64,000 nt of DNA, taken from Cheiracanthium punctorium (taxonomy: Eukaryota > Arthropoda > Arachnida > Araneae > Cheiracanthiidae). Location of the stretch: assembly GCA_038373885.1 (NCBI GenBank), contig JAWZYV010019913.1:1166001-1230000 (forward strand), given 5' to 3'. The translations under genes were made by a program, and so were the position numbers. Positions 1 to 12,989 of this stretch are shown here, in pieces (position 1 is the first letter of the stretch; each line of letters begins with the position of its first letter). The notes under the pieces were generated by a model. It worked only from the letters and a program-made list of their open reading frames with translations. It did not search any database and had not been told where the DNA came from.

Positions 1-85
1 AAAAGTATGCAAATCTACATACATTTTGGAACACCTTTAGGAGCAGGTTAAATACAATTTTGGAACAGCACAAAAGCATACCGAA

Positions 86-123
86 AAATGGTAATAATAA
101 ATACTTTCTTATTACCATTTTTC
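86..123. repeat. AT-rich hairpin
   Basis: Seen directly: arms of about 14 bp (AAAAATGGTAATAA and its complement) around an 11-nt loop. The TGGTAATAATAAATACTTT segment recurs at 145-163. No function can be assigned. Confidence 0.6.
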
Positions 124-365
124 ATATTACCATATTTATGTATGGTAATAATAAATACTTTCAAGTAACATTTACATATACTGTAACCTTCTGAGTAAGA
201 GAGGGAAGGGAAACAGGGTTCCTACTGTTAAAATTGTACAAATTATGAATAAATGAATAAAATAAAGATGTAGAATTTAAGCTGCCTTTTACATTTTAAT
301 TTTGCCACTGAACATAAAAGCAAATGGAAAAAAAACTGCAATAAAACCTAAATATAGCAGCTCAA

Positions 366-387
366 AAAAAAAAAAAAAAAAAAAAAA
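366..387. repeat. Poly(A) tract
   Basis: A run of more than 20 A residues. Other long A or T runs lie near 2397-2414, 12390-12412 and 48953-48972. Some may be old retroposon tails, but no retroposon body was recognised beside them. Confidence 0.8.
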
Positions 388-563
388 TCTATTTTTTTAC
401 CTGCAAAAAATAAAAGAAAAAAAACTTAATTTTACAGATAAGAAATGCTTGTACTGTTTTATAAAATAATCTGTTCTCTATGTTCTATTAATATTAGAAT
501 ATACTGATATGCAAAGTGATTGAGAGCACAAAATACTTTATTAAAAGTAAGGAACACATTGTA

Positions 564-602
564 GGATTTACTTCACAAAATTTTATTTTGTGAGGTAAAT
601 CC
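564..602. repeat. 17-bp-arm hairpin
   Basis: GGATTTACTTCACAAAA is followed after five bases by its reverse complement with one mismatch. No gene lies nearby. It could be a tiny foldback element or a chance cruciform. Confidence 0.6.
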
Positions 603-1044
603 TCTGAGGTAACACAAAAAAGAATAATTGGGGACAGTATTGAAGCGAAAATCCCATATCAAAGCAATTTGGAATAAAATTATCCCTGAATCACAGTAAC
701 CTGTGCGTAATAACAAACATCAAACTAATAGTGACAAAATAAATATTAAACACATTACTTACTATCGGTGAGTTAAATTTGCAAATTATTACAATCAATT
801 AAAAAATAGAAAATATTCAGGACTTGTAATATATTTTAGGTACATCAAAAATTGAGTAAAAAATAAAGTGATAACTTTGCAATAAAAACTTTTCATGCAC
901 AGCAAGTAAAATATCATCAAATAACAACATTCTTAGCAAAGATCACATCTATATGTGGAAGATAAACAAAAGAAATAAATAATTAAACGGAAGTTTGAAA
1001 ATACTTTTCATATCCAGTCTGGTAAATTACAAGGATTCAATGCT

Positions 1045-1193
1045 CAGAAGTGTAGCTAGAGGGGGACATTTGTCCCAGGGCATAGGATCCAAAAGGCACG
1101 AATTTGTATATAAAACTTTTTCCAGCGCATTTTGGTAAACAGGAAGTGATGCAAATTTGTTCTCGGGCACTGAAAATTCTTGCTACACCTCTG
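1045..1193. mobile_element. Short hAT-like TIR element (MITE)
   Basis: The segment begins CAGAAGTGTAGCTAG and ends with CTTGCTACACCTCTG, an imperfect inverted repeat of about 15 bp. Both ends show the CAG...CTG pattern of hAT termini. The ~149-bp interior has no coding potential. I could not find a convincing 8-bp target duplication, so the family call is tentative. Confidence 0.45.
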
Positions 1194-1199
1194 AGTACT

Positions 1200-1795
1200 G
1201 ACCCCAATTAATAACCTAGATCTTCTTGAAGTCAGTTAAAAACTAGACTAAAGATATTTTTGAGTAATATTCAAATATACATATGACAACATGTGAACAC
1301 TGACAAGGTTATTGCACTTTGTTAATACTGCAGGCTTAAAAAATCTGAATTTACTAAGGAAGTAAAGTTTACATTTACATATTGTATTAGTAAAATTAAA
1401 AAATAATATATTTCATCTGTTTTTACCACTAATGGTGGTACATGTAATATGGTGTCAAAACTGGTAGGCTAGTTTTCGATTTGGTTTGTACCAAAGTACA
1501 GATATGAGATTAACAAAAAAGGAAAAAAAGTCTGAAAGAATGTCCAAACAACTTTTGAGCAATTATACTTATGAATTTCAAGAGCAATAAATATTTTAAT
1601 TTTTATTGATACTAAATCTATCTTACTTATATACAATTTTGCCTTACTGAAAAATCAGAAAATTTTTGAAAAAAATGAAAAAACTGAATTCTTTATAAAC
1701 ATTGAAAAAGGTCTGAATATTAAACTAAATTCTTAAATCTCATCTCTGAAAGTAGCATTTTACAGTTTACATTTTAAACAACAACAGCAGTGACA

Positions 1796-1846
<51 letters not shown>

Positions 1847-3580
1847 GTTACAGGAGTTTCAAGGTTTTACTTACAACATATTTTTAAGAGGTAGTGAGGG
1901 TGCAGAGTAAAAAAATTAATCTGAAGGGACTAAAAATTGATTTTTATACTTTATTTCATTGTTACTTCATAAAATGTTGCAAATAAGACTTGATTTTGCA
2001 AGCAATTTATTAACTTGGTGTCAAATATGCAACTTGACATAAAAAATTTACATATAATAGAGATTAAATAAATGACAGAATATAGCATAACATAAAATGA
2101 TATACTAAAGAGTTGCCTGGGTCAAATGCTTTAATAAAGAATACCACATTGAATTTTACTGCATAAATATTTATTGTTTTACTCATTGATGTAACTTTAC
2201 CAAAAGTTATACTTTTTTTCTTTTAAGAACAGCCCTAATAACTTTCTCAATTTACATGAAATTTATAAAATTTAATACATAGTCACTAACTGCCTCAAAG
2301 TAACATCACTTTAGGGAAAAAAAACTAAAAAAAAAACATATAAATCAATTTGGAAAATAAGAAAAAAATAAACTAAACAAAAAAGTAAACATCTCAAAAA
2401 AAAAAAAAAAAAAAGTTATTGACAATTATGAAATTATGCGATACAAGCTTTGAAAAAATTAGACCGCAGAGATCAAAAGTATGCAGACTTTGAACTAGTA
2501 ATTAAGAACATTTAAAGAATAAATAAACAAATAAAACAAAAATATGAATACCACTTATAATGCCAATAGTTTCTTCTCTTTTACAGCATGCCACTGACAA
2601 AAATTCAATGGTTTTCCACAGGACCAGTTCAGAGTACTAGAAAATAAAAAGATAATAAAGTGATAAACAGCCAAAATCAATCAGTTTTTCTTGTAACATA
2701 TTTTATTCATCACTTGGCTCTGCAAGCTTTAAAGACAGGCTTCTCAAAAACTCGGTATAATTCAGAATGCTTCTTCATAGACAGCATGATGAACTTTTAT
2801 AGAACAACAAAACTGCAGGTCTTATCCCATTTTTAGGGAGAAATTCACGAAAGTGGAAACTGTATCTGATGGCTAATTCTCCCTCTATTTTGGACAATAC
2901 AATATGTTATAAATTTTTCTCTGAGTATTTCACTTCTATAAATTAACCATTTGTATTGCCATAAATACAGCTTGTGAAGAGAAATTCTGAATTTTCAAAT
3001 TTCTGACATAGTTGAATTCTTTTAAAACCTGTTCAGAAATTGCATTATTTCTTGTAAAAAAAAAAAAATAATAATAACTTGATTGAAACATTTTGTTTCT
3101 ACTCAGTGAGACACTTAATGAAACACAATTTTTGTGAGAAATCTACTACCCATCTGATTCAGTGCTTAAGATATACATTCTTCTAAAATGGGATGCTTTG
3201 CAATGCAAATAATAATAATAATATAAAATTCACACAGACATGTGTATAAGGAACATTTATAACATATGATATGAATATAAAATTAACTCCCAAATTTAAA
3301 AATACACTGAAACAGTAAATAATTAAAAATAAATACATACTTATATCTAAAGACATCCAAAGTAGTATTCACCCTTATCAAAGGTTCTTGAAAAATCACC
3401 CAGTCATCGCTGTTATTAACTCTCCTATATTTCAAGAAAATGAGTATTCAGTACATAAAAAACATTCTAAAAGTTTCGTTTTCTAAAGCAACCAATTTAT
3501 ATGAATATTCATTTATTATCAATTTATATATATTTAACTAATGACCACCCAAGGTAGGAGTCTTCAGTTAAAATTTACAT
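1200..3580. other. AT-rich DNA with no recognised gene
   Basis: No coding segment was recognised. It holds an ATT microsatellite (1798-1843) and A-runs. Stop codons are dense in all frames. Confidence 0.6.
1798..1843. repeat. (ATT)n microsatellite
   Basis: About fifteen uninterrupted AAT units. Confidence 0.95.
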
Positions 3581-3811
3581 TTAAACATTATCGCAAGAAC
3601 AAATGATTCGGTGGTAGATCGAGGGGTAATGGGATGAGTGGCTATAGGGCTTCAGTCCCCCCCCCCCCAATCTCAAATCCAGGCAGCAATTACGACATAA
3701 AGTCGCTTGAGTCAGAAGTATGGGTCTAAATGGGGGCCCCCTTACATTTTGTTTCTTCACCGACTCTGACAATTGTCTTTCTGTATTTTCCACAGTATTT
3801 ACCCGCTTGCC

Positions 3812-4610
3812 CATGATAATCAGGGAACAATCATATTACATTAAATTTTTCAGTAATATTTGACTTATTTATTAAGATATATTTTTCAGTAATATTTGAC
3901 TTATTTATTAAGATATATTTTTCAGAAATTTGTATATGAATGCATTTAAAATTATTTCAGATTTTAAATGCAAAAATAATGTGTAACAGATAAACAGTGA
4001 TAATTCGCAAGTAATAATATATTAAGATGCTAACATATCAAAAATATATACTTGTGCAATATATATGAGGAATATTTGAAATATACACCCAATATTGTGG
4101 ATACATTTTAAATAAATTTAATTTAAATTCATTAAGATTGACAATATAATGGGTAAATATTAATTTGCTACAATTTACATTAGTATTTATTTCCAATTTA
4201 ATGATAATATTGAATAATTAAGTATATGAACATGAAAAAATAAAAATACTATAAAATTAATTACTTGTCAATATTAGGAATACATTAGAAATATTACCAA
4301 TGTTTACCTAATATTGTGGATACATTTTAAATACATTTGGGCTAAATATTAACTTGCTGCTATGTAAAAATACTGGTTTGGGTTTTCAATGTTTTACAAT
4401 CCAGTGAGGTGCTATTTGAAAGTTTATTGGTAATGGAACTACTTCAGAACTACTTCCAAAATATAGGCAATATTGCAGATACATTTCATTTAAATTCAGT
4501 AGAAAAAGGATTAAAATTATTTTGAATTTTTAAGTAAATTTTATCAATATCATAAATTTATTTACCCTTAATGATACCCAGTAGAAGACCCAAACTCTGA
4601 AATCCATGCT
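3812..4610. repeat. Diverged direct duplication, unit 1
   Basis: This AT-rich stretch matches 5645-6375 in order and orientation, offset about 1.78 kb. Shared landmarks include GACTTATTTATTAAGATAT (3898) against GACTTAATTATTAAAATAT (5689), the AGATAAACAGT segment, and AGAAGAC near both ends. Unit 1 also has a perfect 36-bp tandem duplication at 3851-3922. No coding sequence is visible. It may be an unidentified non-autonomous element present twice. Confidence 0.7.
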
Positions 4611-4727
4611 GTCTGCTTTCTCAACAATGTCAATAAATAATGAAATCTGTTCTGCTACCTGCAAGTTCAGAAAACCACAGAATAATATTAAATACTTGAA
4701 AAATATAACATTAATGATATGGGCACC

Positions 4728-5115
4728 CATAAGGGGGGGCTCAAGGTAGGGAACTTGCTCCCCCCTAGGAGAGGAGAGCAGGGGCAGGGACATACCCCAA
4801 AAAAAATTCTGGGAGGGTCCAAAAATTTCGGAGGGGGTCCAAACGATGAAAAAGGCAGAAATTTTCACAAAAAGACTTCACCATTATTGCTTTGTTAATA
4901 AAAACTGAAATTTCGAAGGTGTTACAGACCCCCACCCCCCTTCCTGGGTACGTCCTTGGCCAGAGGGTGACTGGTGGGGCTTCAGCCACCCTCGAAATAA
5001 GTAAACATAAGAAATGGAGAAAATTACATATTCGTGGGTAATTTTGAAAGTTCAGCTTGAAATTTTTAAGGTTTAGATACGTCCCTAAGCCAAACTCACT
5101 CCCCCCCTCCCCCCC
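4728..5115. repeat. G/C-homopolymer-rich repeat block
   Basis: A locally GC-rich block between the two units of the AT-rich duplication, with several C or G runs and phrases such as CTGGGTACGTCC and GGAGGGGGTCC. It has the look of eroded hAT-type MITE material, but no matched pair of termini was found. Open frames across it on the minus strand show no recognisable protein. Confidence 0.3.
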
Positions 5116-5644
5116 CACTTAAGTATGTTTTTTCAATCTGCAAAGATATGTTCTGATTAAATGAATTTAAAATGAAATATGCTAGATAAATTTTAAGTTT
5201 ATGAACATTTCCTATGCAATATGTGAAATAACCTTTATTAAAAATGAAGTCTTAAAAAAATGCAACTCAAAGCATGGCTTTTTCCATAACATTACAGAAA
5301 TAATTCAGCAATCAAAATTAATTGAATGTCAACAATATTATTTGAATTGTCTTAGACTGAACAAGTGTAAAGTAAGCTTTATTTAAGGGGAATAGATGAA
5401 GTGAATATTATCAAATACAATGAAGAACCGTTCTGATTATACCATCTTTAAAATAAAACAAACTACATTAAAATCGGCTCATCCATTTGGGATCTATTTT
5501 GCCACACACACATCCAACTTTTAGAAAAAAAAAACAGGCATTTAGTATCTTAGAATGAAGATTTAATAAACTAAATTCATATTCTGAAAAAATTTAAGGA
5601 CCCCTTAAAATGGGGTGTCTGGGGCATGTGCCCTCCTTGCTCCT

Positions 5645-6375
5645 GTGATAATCATGGTCTTATCATCACAGGATTTTCAGTAGTATTTGACTTAATTATT
5701 AAAATATATTTTTCAGCAATTTGTACATAAATGCACCTAAAATTATTTATCAGATTTTAAATTTTGAAATAATGTACAGTAGATAAACAGTCTTAATTCA
5801 CCATTACTGTGATATTAAGATGCTGACACATTAAAAATATTTGTTAGTACAATATGAGGGAAATTTATAATATACACACAATACTGTGTGGATACATTTT
5901 AAATATATTTAATTTAATTCATTAACATGGACAATATAATGGATAAATGTTGCTAATTTTTACCAATATTAGTTTTTATTTCCAATATAATAACAATGTG
6001 AAGGATTGAGTATATTAGCATTAGAAAAATAATAAAATGGTATAAAAATATTTTTAAAAATTACTTGTCAATATTAAGAATACATTATAAATATTTCGAA
6101 TTTTTACTTAATATTGTGAACACATTGTGAACACAAGATATTTGGGCTAACTACTAACTTGCTACTATTAAAAACTTTATCAGTAATGGAATTACTTCAG
6201 AAACATTTCCAGTATATAGCCAATATTGTGGATATATTTCATATGTTAATTAAATTCAATAGAAAAAAATTAGCATTATTTTGAATTGGTATCTAGGCTA
6301 AAAGGTAAGTTTTACCAATTTGAGAATTTTATTTACCAATATTGATACACAACAGAAGACATAAAATCTACCATA
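5645..6375. repeat. Diverged direct duplication, unit 2
   Basis: Second unit of the duplication described at 3812-4610. It keeps the same order of landmarks with many substitutions and small indels, so the duplication is old. Confidence 0.7.
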
Positions 6376-6399
6376 CCAAAATCTGCAAGGCTCTAAAAT

Positions 6400-7550
6400 T
6401 AATACTGTATTACTAAATTTAATATTGTAACACTTACCTTTATTACCAGTAATATTAAACTTATCCGTTACTATACTATTGAATTATCCTTAAACAGTAT
6501 ACAAACTTTTCAATTCCAAAAATCTCGCATTTAACACCAAAAACAATAACTTTTTTTCCGCGTTGAATCAGTTTACCCGCACAAGTATCCCTTGTGTTTT
6601 TCGTACTACTAATGAAAGCTCACACATTCTGAATCACCTGCTACTTTCAGCTGGTTTCCCTGATTTAAAAGTGGACTTTCCTGAGGCCATCTGGGGTGTT
6701 CGATCGTAAATTATCCACTTTACCATATGAGAGAGAGGTTTGTGTATGTGTAAAAAGTGGAGAGGGAAATATTACACCACAACAACAGAGCGGTTATTTT
6801 GATCTAACAACGTATATATGTATATTCTAAGCGTGAATCTGTGCTAGAATGTGCAATACGATAAAATGATGCACATAGACATATTGAAATTTAATCACAA
6901 AATATTTTTTTCCCACGTTTATAATTTATTTCAATATAAATTGCATACAATATATAATTGATCATTATTTTCTGCTTTTGATTTAAAATTTTGTTTATAC
7001 TATTTGCAACAGGCGCGTATCCTTCCTAAAAATCTGACCCTTTACTTAGTTTAAAATTTGATACTGAGGCTACAGTTGAAACAGCTTGCTTACAATTTGA
7101 TACACAGGTTAGAGCCCTCTCCACCCCCGAAATAAAATCCTGACTGCACCACCGATTTACAAACACGCATCAAAACATGCTCAAATATTATATACAGAAA
7201 CAAAAAACGAATGCAAGATTTCAGCTATATAAGCATAAATAACATACTACGATCAAGTATAGAGACGGATTTAAAGATCAATTTCTCGGAAGGGTATAAA
7301 ATTAAAAGAAGCAGGCTTGTTTTAGTCTTAAAAACAAAATGTATAGTAAAGCAAAATGTTAACCCTAACCAAAGCAATGTCTGTCGGAAGAGCTGGAGTC
7401 CTAATGGATCCGACACTGAATCAATGTATCTTATATGTTGTGAATTATCAAATTTTAAATAACATTTACAATAACTGAAAAGTTATAAGGTTTTACTTAC
7501 TTGTGTTAGCTAAAAGTATTCCATTACTTGTATGCAGTTGGTACTTCGCA
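6400..7550. other. No gene recognised
   Basis: AT-rich. Short frames at 7211-7462 (+) and 7225-7416 (-) overlap each other and resemble no known protein. Confidence 0.55.
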
Positions 7551-7589
7551 ACTGCAGTCCAATTCCAATATGGCGTCGTTTGGGTATGG

Positions 7590-7845
7590 AAGCAACGCAC
7601 TCACTCCTGCTGAAGTGAGAGCATCATGGGAAAGGTGGTGACTCTCTCGCTAGAGTGAGCAGATAGCGCCTTCACCCTTACTCCAAGAGTGACATTGTCT
7701 CACTCTTGCAGTTAGGGTGACAGAATCCTATCGATGAAGAGTCATAATGCAGTTTTCTCACTCTTATCTCACTCTATCTGGGATCATTTGCCGGTGACTT
7801 TTTGTAAGAGTGACAATGTCACTCTAAATTTTTAAGAGAGTAGTA
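7590..7845. repeat. GTGAC/GTCAC-rich inverted motif block
   Basis: Multiple copies of AGAGTGAC and its complement GTCACTCT occur in both orientations, including the near-palindromes AAGAGTGACATTGTCTCACT (about 7685) and AAGAGTGACAATGTCACTCT (about 7803). It could be a small foldback element or a cluster of protein-binding sites. No matching terminal repeats or target duplication were found. Confidence 0.45.
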
Positions 7846-9202
7846 AACGTCAATTAAGTACTTAAATTACGTGACATGCAGTCAGAAAAAATTAGAAAAA
7901 GTCGGAAGCATATTTAAAAACAGTATTGAAATGATTTTTTATACAGCCATAATAATTTTGTTTACAACTTAACATTATCCTTCTTTAACAGCATTTAAGA
8001 GAGACCCTATGCATTTCTGAAGCATTAAAATATGCTCATCCGTATTCCATTATACAGCTCAAATGTAAGTAATAGTTTTGCTTTCCTTGAAATAGATAAA
8101 ATTATTAAAATATATATTTCAAGTTACCGTTAATTTGTGTATCACTGTAAAAGAGCTATAAAAAGTACACACGCCATTTTCTTGAAATGAACGAGCATAA
8201 CGGTATGTTTTTCATCACAACTTTCACTAAAATCACCAGAACAATCTTCTTTGTTTAGATTGCTTCGGTTTTAAAAATAAACACACAATTTTGCCATGTT
8301 TTAAAAAGTAAGATCAAGAATATATAAAGATTGGTGTTCGAAGTAAGCATGATAAGTGTAAATTAAAATTAGAGAGCTCCGAGAACGACACAAACTATCC
8401 ACAATTCTTATAACAAATTTTACAGTTGTATTTCAAACGTTTTGATACTTTTTTTCCACCCAAACTATGCATCATATATTTATTTCTATTTTTAAAGAAT
8501 AATTTATAATGTGATAAATTTATCCTTAAAGTATTTCTCTGCACCAATCGACCAAGCCTATACGAATATTTTCAACTTTCAATTTTTAGAAAATTTTTTT
8601 GCTTAAAAAAATCCATCATTTCTGTTCAGTATTATGTACCCAAATGATGGACTTCATTAATTCAGTGTAAATTATGAAGAAATGATATTATGTTATGAAT
8701 ATTAAGAATTATGTTAGAAATGTTAAAAATAATTATTTCATTTGGAGGGCATATTACAACTTTTTTTTTCCTTCTCTTGCTGTCAGTGGCGTGCGGAACC
8801 TGGACACACCCAGGTTTAAATGGACGATTATCATTTGAAATTGCGCAAAAATGTACCGGTTTCCATTTCAAGCTCATTTCGAGCCAATCTACAGCAAGAT
8901 TGCTTATTTTTATAAATATTACACAATGTTTTTAAAGTAAACAATAATACACCAAAGACTTTTCCATTTCTTTTACCCATAACATGTGCTGTAGTTTTCG
9001 TATTAGCCCAAACATTACGCGGTATATTTTGATTGATCAGTTCCCGTTAAAAATCTGACTCGACCTAAATTTGAGGTCTTAGTATAGGATTTTTCTAATT
9101 ATCTTGATGAAAAATTTCACGGTTGCTTTATATACGAGCTAGTACGGTACTTGTATCTACAGAATAAAACGATTTGCAGCAGAAACGCGTTATACTGTAA
9201 TG

Positions 9203-9360
9203 CAGTGGCGTAGCCAGAAATTTTTCATGGGGGTTACGACCACTGCAACTCACATATATGCATACATGTGTGTGATAAGGGAGTGAAGAGTATACATTTT
9301 GTATGGCAAAAAATTCCTCATGGGGGGTTATGACCCCCCTAACCCCTGGCTACGCCCCTG
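9203..9360. mobile_element. hAT-type MITE with 8-bp target duplication
   Basis: The element starts CAGTGGCGTAGCCAG and ends CTGGCTACGCCCCTG, a 15-bp terminal inverted repeat with one mismatch. It is flanked by CTGTAATG (9195-9202) and CTGTAGTG (9361-9368), an 8-bp target duplication with one difference. CAG termini plus an 8-bp duplication are diagnostic of the hAT superfamily. The 158-bp body is non-coding and holds two direct GGGGGTTAYGACC-like motifs. It must have been moved by a transposase from elsewhere. Confidence 0.9.
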
Positions 9361-9585
9361 CTGTAGTGTAAAGAAATTAAGTGATGGTAAAAATAGAGGA
9401 AAGCTTGCATTGACTGCTTCTGATGCTGTTTGATTTGGCGATTTGGAAAGAACGAATATTTTCAGCATTGTTTGGCCTTTACCTATAACTTTAGCTCACA
9501 TGATTATGAAATGACACACCACTAAATACACACAAAGTGCTCAAATTCCACTTGCTGCAAGTGTGGTCTAGAAACAGCAGCAAAA

Positions 9586-9903
9586 ATGGTTGTTTATTGC
9601 ATGCATGATGGAGAAATTTCTACAAGAACTGCAGAAGAGCTTATGTATTTTACAGCAAATATTTTGCAGAGCGTCGTTGTATGTGTTCTGCAGATAACAT
9701 ATTTTTACATTCTAAAACAATTTCCTTTTGTTTCGTTTTTCCGTATAGGATTCTGTATTACAGTTTTATTCATTCCCCACTTCGTTTTTCTGCTTGATAA
9801 AAGAAATGTTCCCGTTAATCCTGTGCCCTTGACTGGGTTTGTAAAAAAAGTAATTTATTTATATATTAGCTATCGGATTAGTACATACAATGTTACTTCT
9901 TAG
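9586..9903 (+). other. 105-codon open frame, unrecognised
   Basis: An ATG-initiated frame of 105 codons with a hydrophobic middle that could form two membrane-like segments. I recognise no family. Upstream and downstream DNA is ordinary intergenic sequence with no splice-like or promoter-like context. In AT-rich DNA a hydrophobic frame of this length can arise by chance. Confidence 0.15.
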
Positions 9904-10499
9904 GTTCCTGCAAGCACGGCAAGGTAGCAAGGTTGCCAAGCTTGTGTAACAGCGTTTGCCAAATCTGGCACTGCTGCGTTGGCGAAATGTGTTTGACCGC
10001 TAAATTTTGAATAATTTATTTGTGTTATGCCTACCAGTTACGAGTGGTCACGTGGACACTCGCTTATAAGTGGCTCAATTCTTTTCGCCTGACTGTAAAA
10101 AAAACTGGCATTTTTGTGTAAAATACTTTGAAGCACTTTTCCTTAGGTTTGCTTACTGAAAGGTGGTAAAAATACGGAGCTCCTGATATCGAAACCTGAT
10201 CCGAATCTGGACTTATGTAATGTTATAAGGATATATGACACTGTTTTAAGAGAGTAATTTGGGTGAAGTGTCAAGCACTCATTGCAACACTATCTAGCAC
10301 TCATAGCACACAGCTGTCTCTTCTCTCAATTACTTATTCTTGTTCATTCTAAGCTTCACAAATTGATTTGCCCCACTGTACGAATTCGAAATGGGTCTTT
10401 GTACAGTTCGCCTTTTCCATCCCAAAAGTTCTTTCTCAGATTATGTAAATTCGAACCCACTTGATGGAATAGCCAATTTACCGCGAAAATTTGTTTAAA

Positions 10500-10620
10500 T
10501 AAGCAGGATATACCATTATCAAGGACTACAATTAAAAATTATTGCGGTTTGGAACATTAAAAATTTATTTCAATAAGCGCCATATTCCTTTAACCGATAT
10601 TCCGTTAAGAGGTTCGTCTG
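10500..10620. mobile_element. Pogo/Tigger-like element end, copy 1
   Basis: The right edge reads AGGTTCGTCTG followed by TA. It is homologous to 20340-20455 (shared ATATTCC, ATTTATTnCAATAAG and CGATATTCC segments). Tigger/pogo elements of the Tc1/mariner superfamily typically have CAGTCGAACC-type termini at TA, which matches the reverse complement of these ends. The opposite terminus was not found, so it is a fragment. Confidence 0.45.
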
Positions 10621-11339
10621 TATATGCTTTGAAGCTAATTTGAAGATGTGTTTTCCTAAAACGTCTCTCCTAAATAACATCCATGCGAATGAAAACGCAT
10701 TTTGAAAAGCATAATGCATGTAAATAGACTGTTTTTATTTACAAAATACCATAATCATCTACTATCTACAACTACCAATCCTTTTTTTCTTTATACCTTA
10801 CTACCAATGCATACCCTTATCTCCTTATTGAATTAGAAGTAAACCGCATGAGATAGAGCACTCAGTATAAATTAAAACAATATATCCTACTTTTTATCAC
10901 AGAAAACACATAAAAGCAGTCATTCTTACGAAGAGGGAATTCTACTATTAAGTAACATAACACCATTCGAGTTTCGTGATTTATTAATATAAGGTATTTA
11001 TTAGAGAAAAATACCTTCTTGCTAATAACTTATGTAAAATTTATTCGCATTTTCTTAAAATTAAGTTTTATTGCGCGTATATAAATAAAATAATAATTTT
11101 CAAAGCAAGCACACATTTTCTAACGGCAATAAACGTCACGAAAAGTTAATGTTTGGAAGTTATTTAAGATGCTATCACTTTTCAGAATTCTACTGTTTTC
11201 ATTGATTCATAAATAATATTAATGAAGAATTTTTTTGTATTTGATAATTACTATATTATGATAAAATAAGAAATTAATAATCATAAGAGAATTTAGTTAT
11301 TCAAATATTTATAGAGCTTGGACAAACCCCCAACACAAT

Positions 11340-11475
11340 TATCATATAAAGTCCCGCAAGAAATTACCGAACCTTATTTGGAGTGGGATTGTAATAATGA
11401 TCATGGAAGTTATGGAATAGGCTATCTATTGCACAAAATCACCATTATTCATAAGCTGGTGAAAATGCAATGCAT
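11340..11475. repeat. Unclassified dispersed repeat X, copy 1
   Basis: Shares an ordered series of blocks with 19985-20110, including AAGTCCC, GTAATGAT-like, CAAAATCACC/CAATTATTTACAG and ATTATTCATARGCTGG. No protein reading is convincing. The two copies differ by many substitutions. Confidence 0.4.
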
Positions 11476-12989
11476 ATGAATAGTTATGTTGCATACTTTT
11501 TGAGAGAAGTTGGTTGCAATGTCCGTGTAAATATTATCATATCATGATGTGATTTAAAATAAATTTCTTGTGAATAAGAGTTTTAATTATAAAATGTTCG
11601 TCTTAATGTAGAAAATATTGTTTTCTTGTAGAAGCAGACAGTTCTTTTTACCGTTTGACTGAAAAAGCAATAGAGAAAATACTGATATTAAGTAAATAAA
11701 AATTACACTGAAGATTAAATGGTTTTAAAAGCGTTACGTTTGCTGATAAATAATTCTAAAAATGTGATTTTTATTATATCTGCTTTATCACGAACACCGA
11801 TGGATATGAGCGGAAAACATTTTCAAGGGTATTTTTTTTCTGAGCAAATATTTCTGCAAATTGGATTGATCTTGGAACAAAAATTTGAGCTTATTCTACC
11901 CCATGAAGAAAACTTAAGGAAATAATTTTATTTCATAGGCTTTACTGTGATGTCTGTCAATAATCAATTCAAGTAAAAATTCAATCAAGAGTAAATAAGT
12001 TTCTGAGGAAAGCAAATTTATTTAATCAGTGGCTATAAAAATTTGACTAGACGACTGCGAATAAGTTTGCATAGCATAAATATTTGAATAATTTCAGTAA
12101 AATACTGGTCTCAAGTTATCGTTGCAAGTTTTAAAATGTTAATTTTTGTTTTTTTTTTGTGTAGGTTCCGTTAATTGTTTTATCTAAGACTTCATAGACT
12201 CGGCTATGGAAAATAACTCATGATGCTTGAAAGAAATGTTCCTTTAAGTTTCATACAAACATCAGTAATATGCTATAGAAAGTATACCAAATTTCAAGGA
12301 TTATTATGATTTTTATCTTTTCTAACTAACTTTAAAACCACCAATTTCGTACCTGCCATTTAAATTAATCCTCTATACTTTACACTGAAAAAAAAAAAAA
12401 AAAAAAAAAAAATGTTTGCTGTAATGTGCAAAGACATATTATAAACATAATGAAAGTTAATTTATTTTCCAGTTTTTTTAATTGTAAAGGTTTATTGGCC
12501 AAACTATGTTTCTTGTACGAGGGTTGCCTTTTAAGTTTTTACAAAAACTAGGAAGAAAAATAATTTTTTGGAACGAACTGTTTTATTGCTTTTCCAAATA
12601 TTCGCTTTTAAGATTTATACACTTTTCCACCCGTTCAAGCCAATTCTTGAAACAGTTTTTTCACTCTGAAATTGATATCTCGAAACATGGTTTTGGAAGG
12701 TATCAACAGCTTCTTGGGGTGATGAAAATCGCTGCCGACGCATTTTTTGTTTGATATAAATGAACGAGAAAAAGTCGTTAGGCGACAAATCAGTTGAACA
12801 CAGGCAGTGAGATATTAATTTGATATTTATATCCTTGAAATAATCAATTATTTCCTATTCTGTGTGGGAGCTGGCGCTGTCATGATGAAGAATGATTCGT
12901 CGATTTTTGTTCTTTTTCCTGATTTAGTTGATGACTTTTGGCAAACAAATTTTTGTTTACCATTTAGCGTCAACAGTTTTTTTTATCCT

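Noticed and set aside
4530..5118. Overlapping minus-strand frames of 112 and 117 codons
   Set aside because: They share a GC-rich repeat block with homopolymer runs, overlap in different frames, and match no protein family I know.
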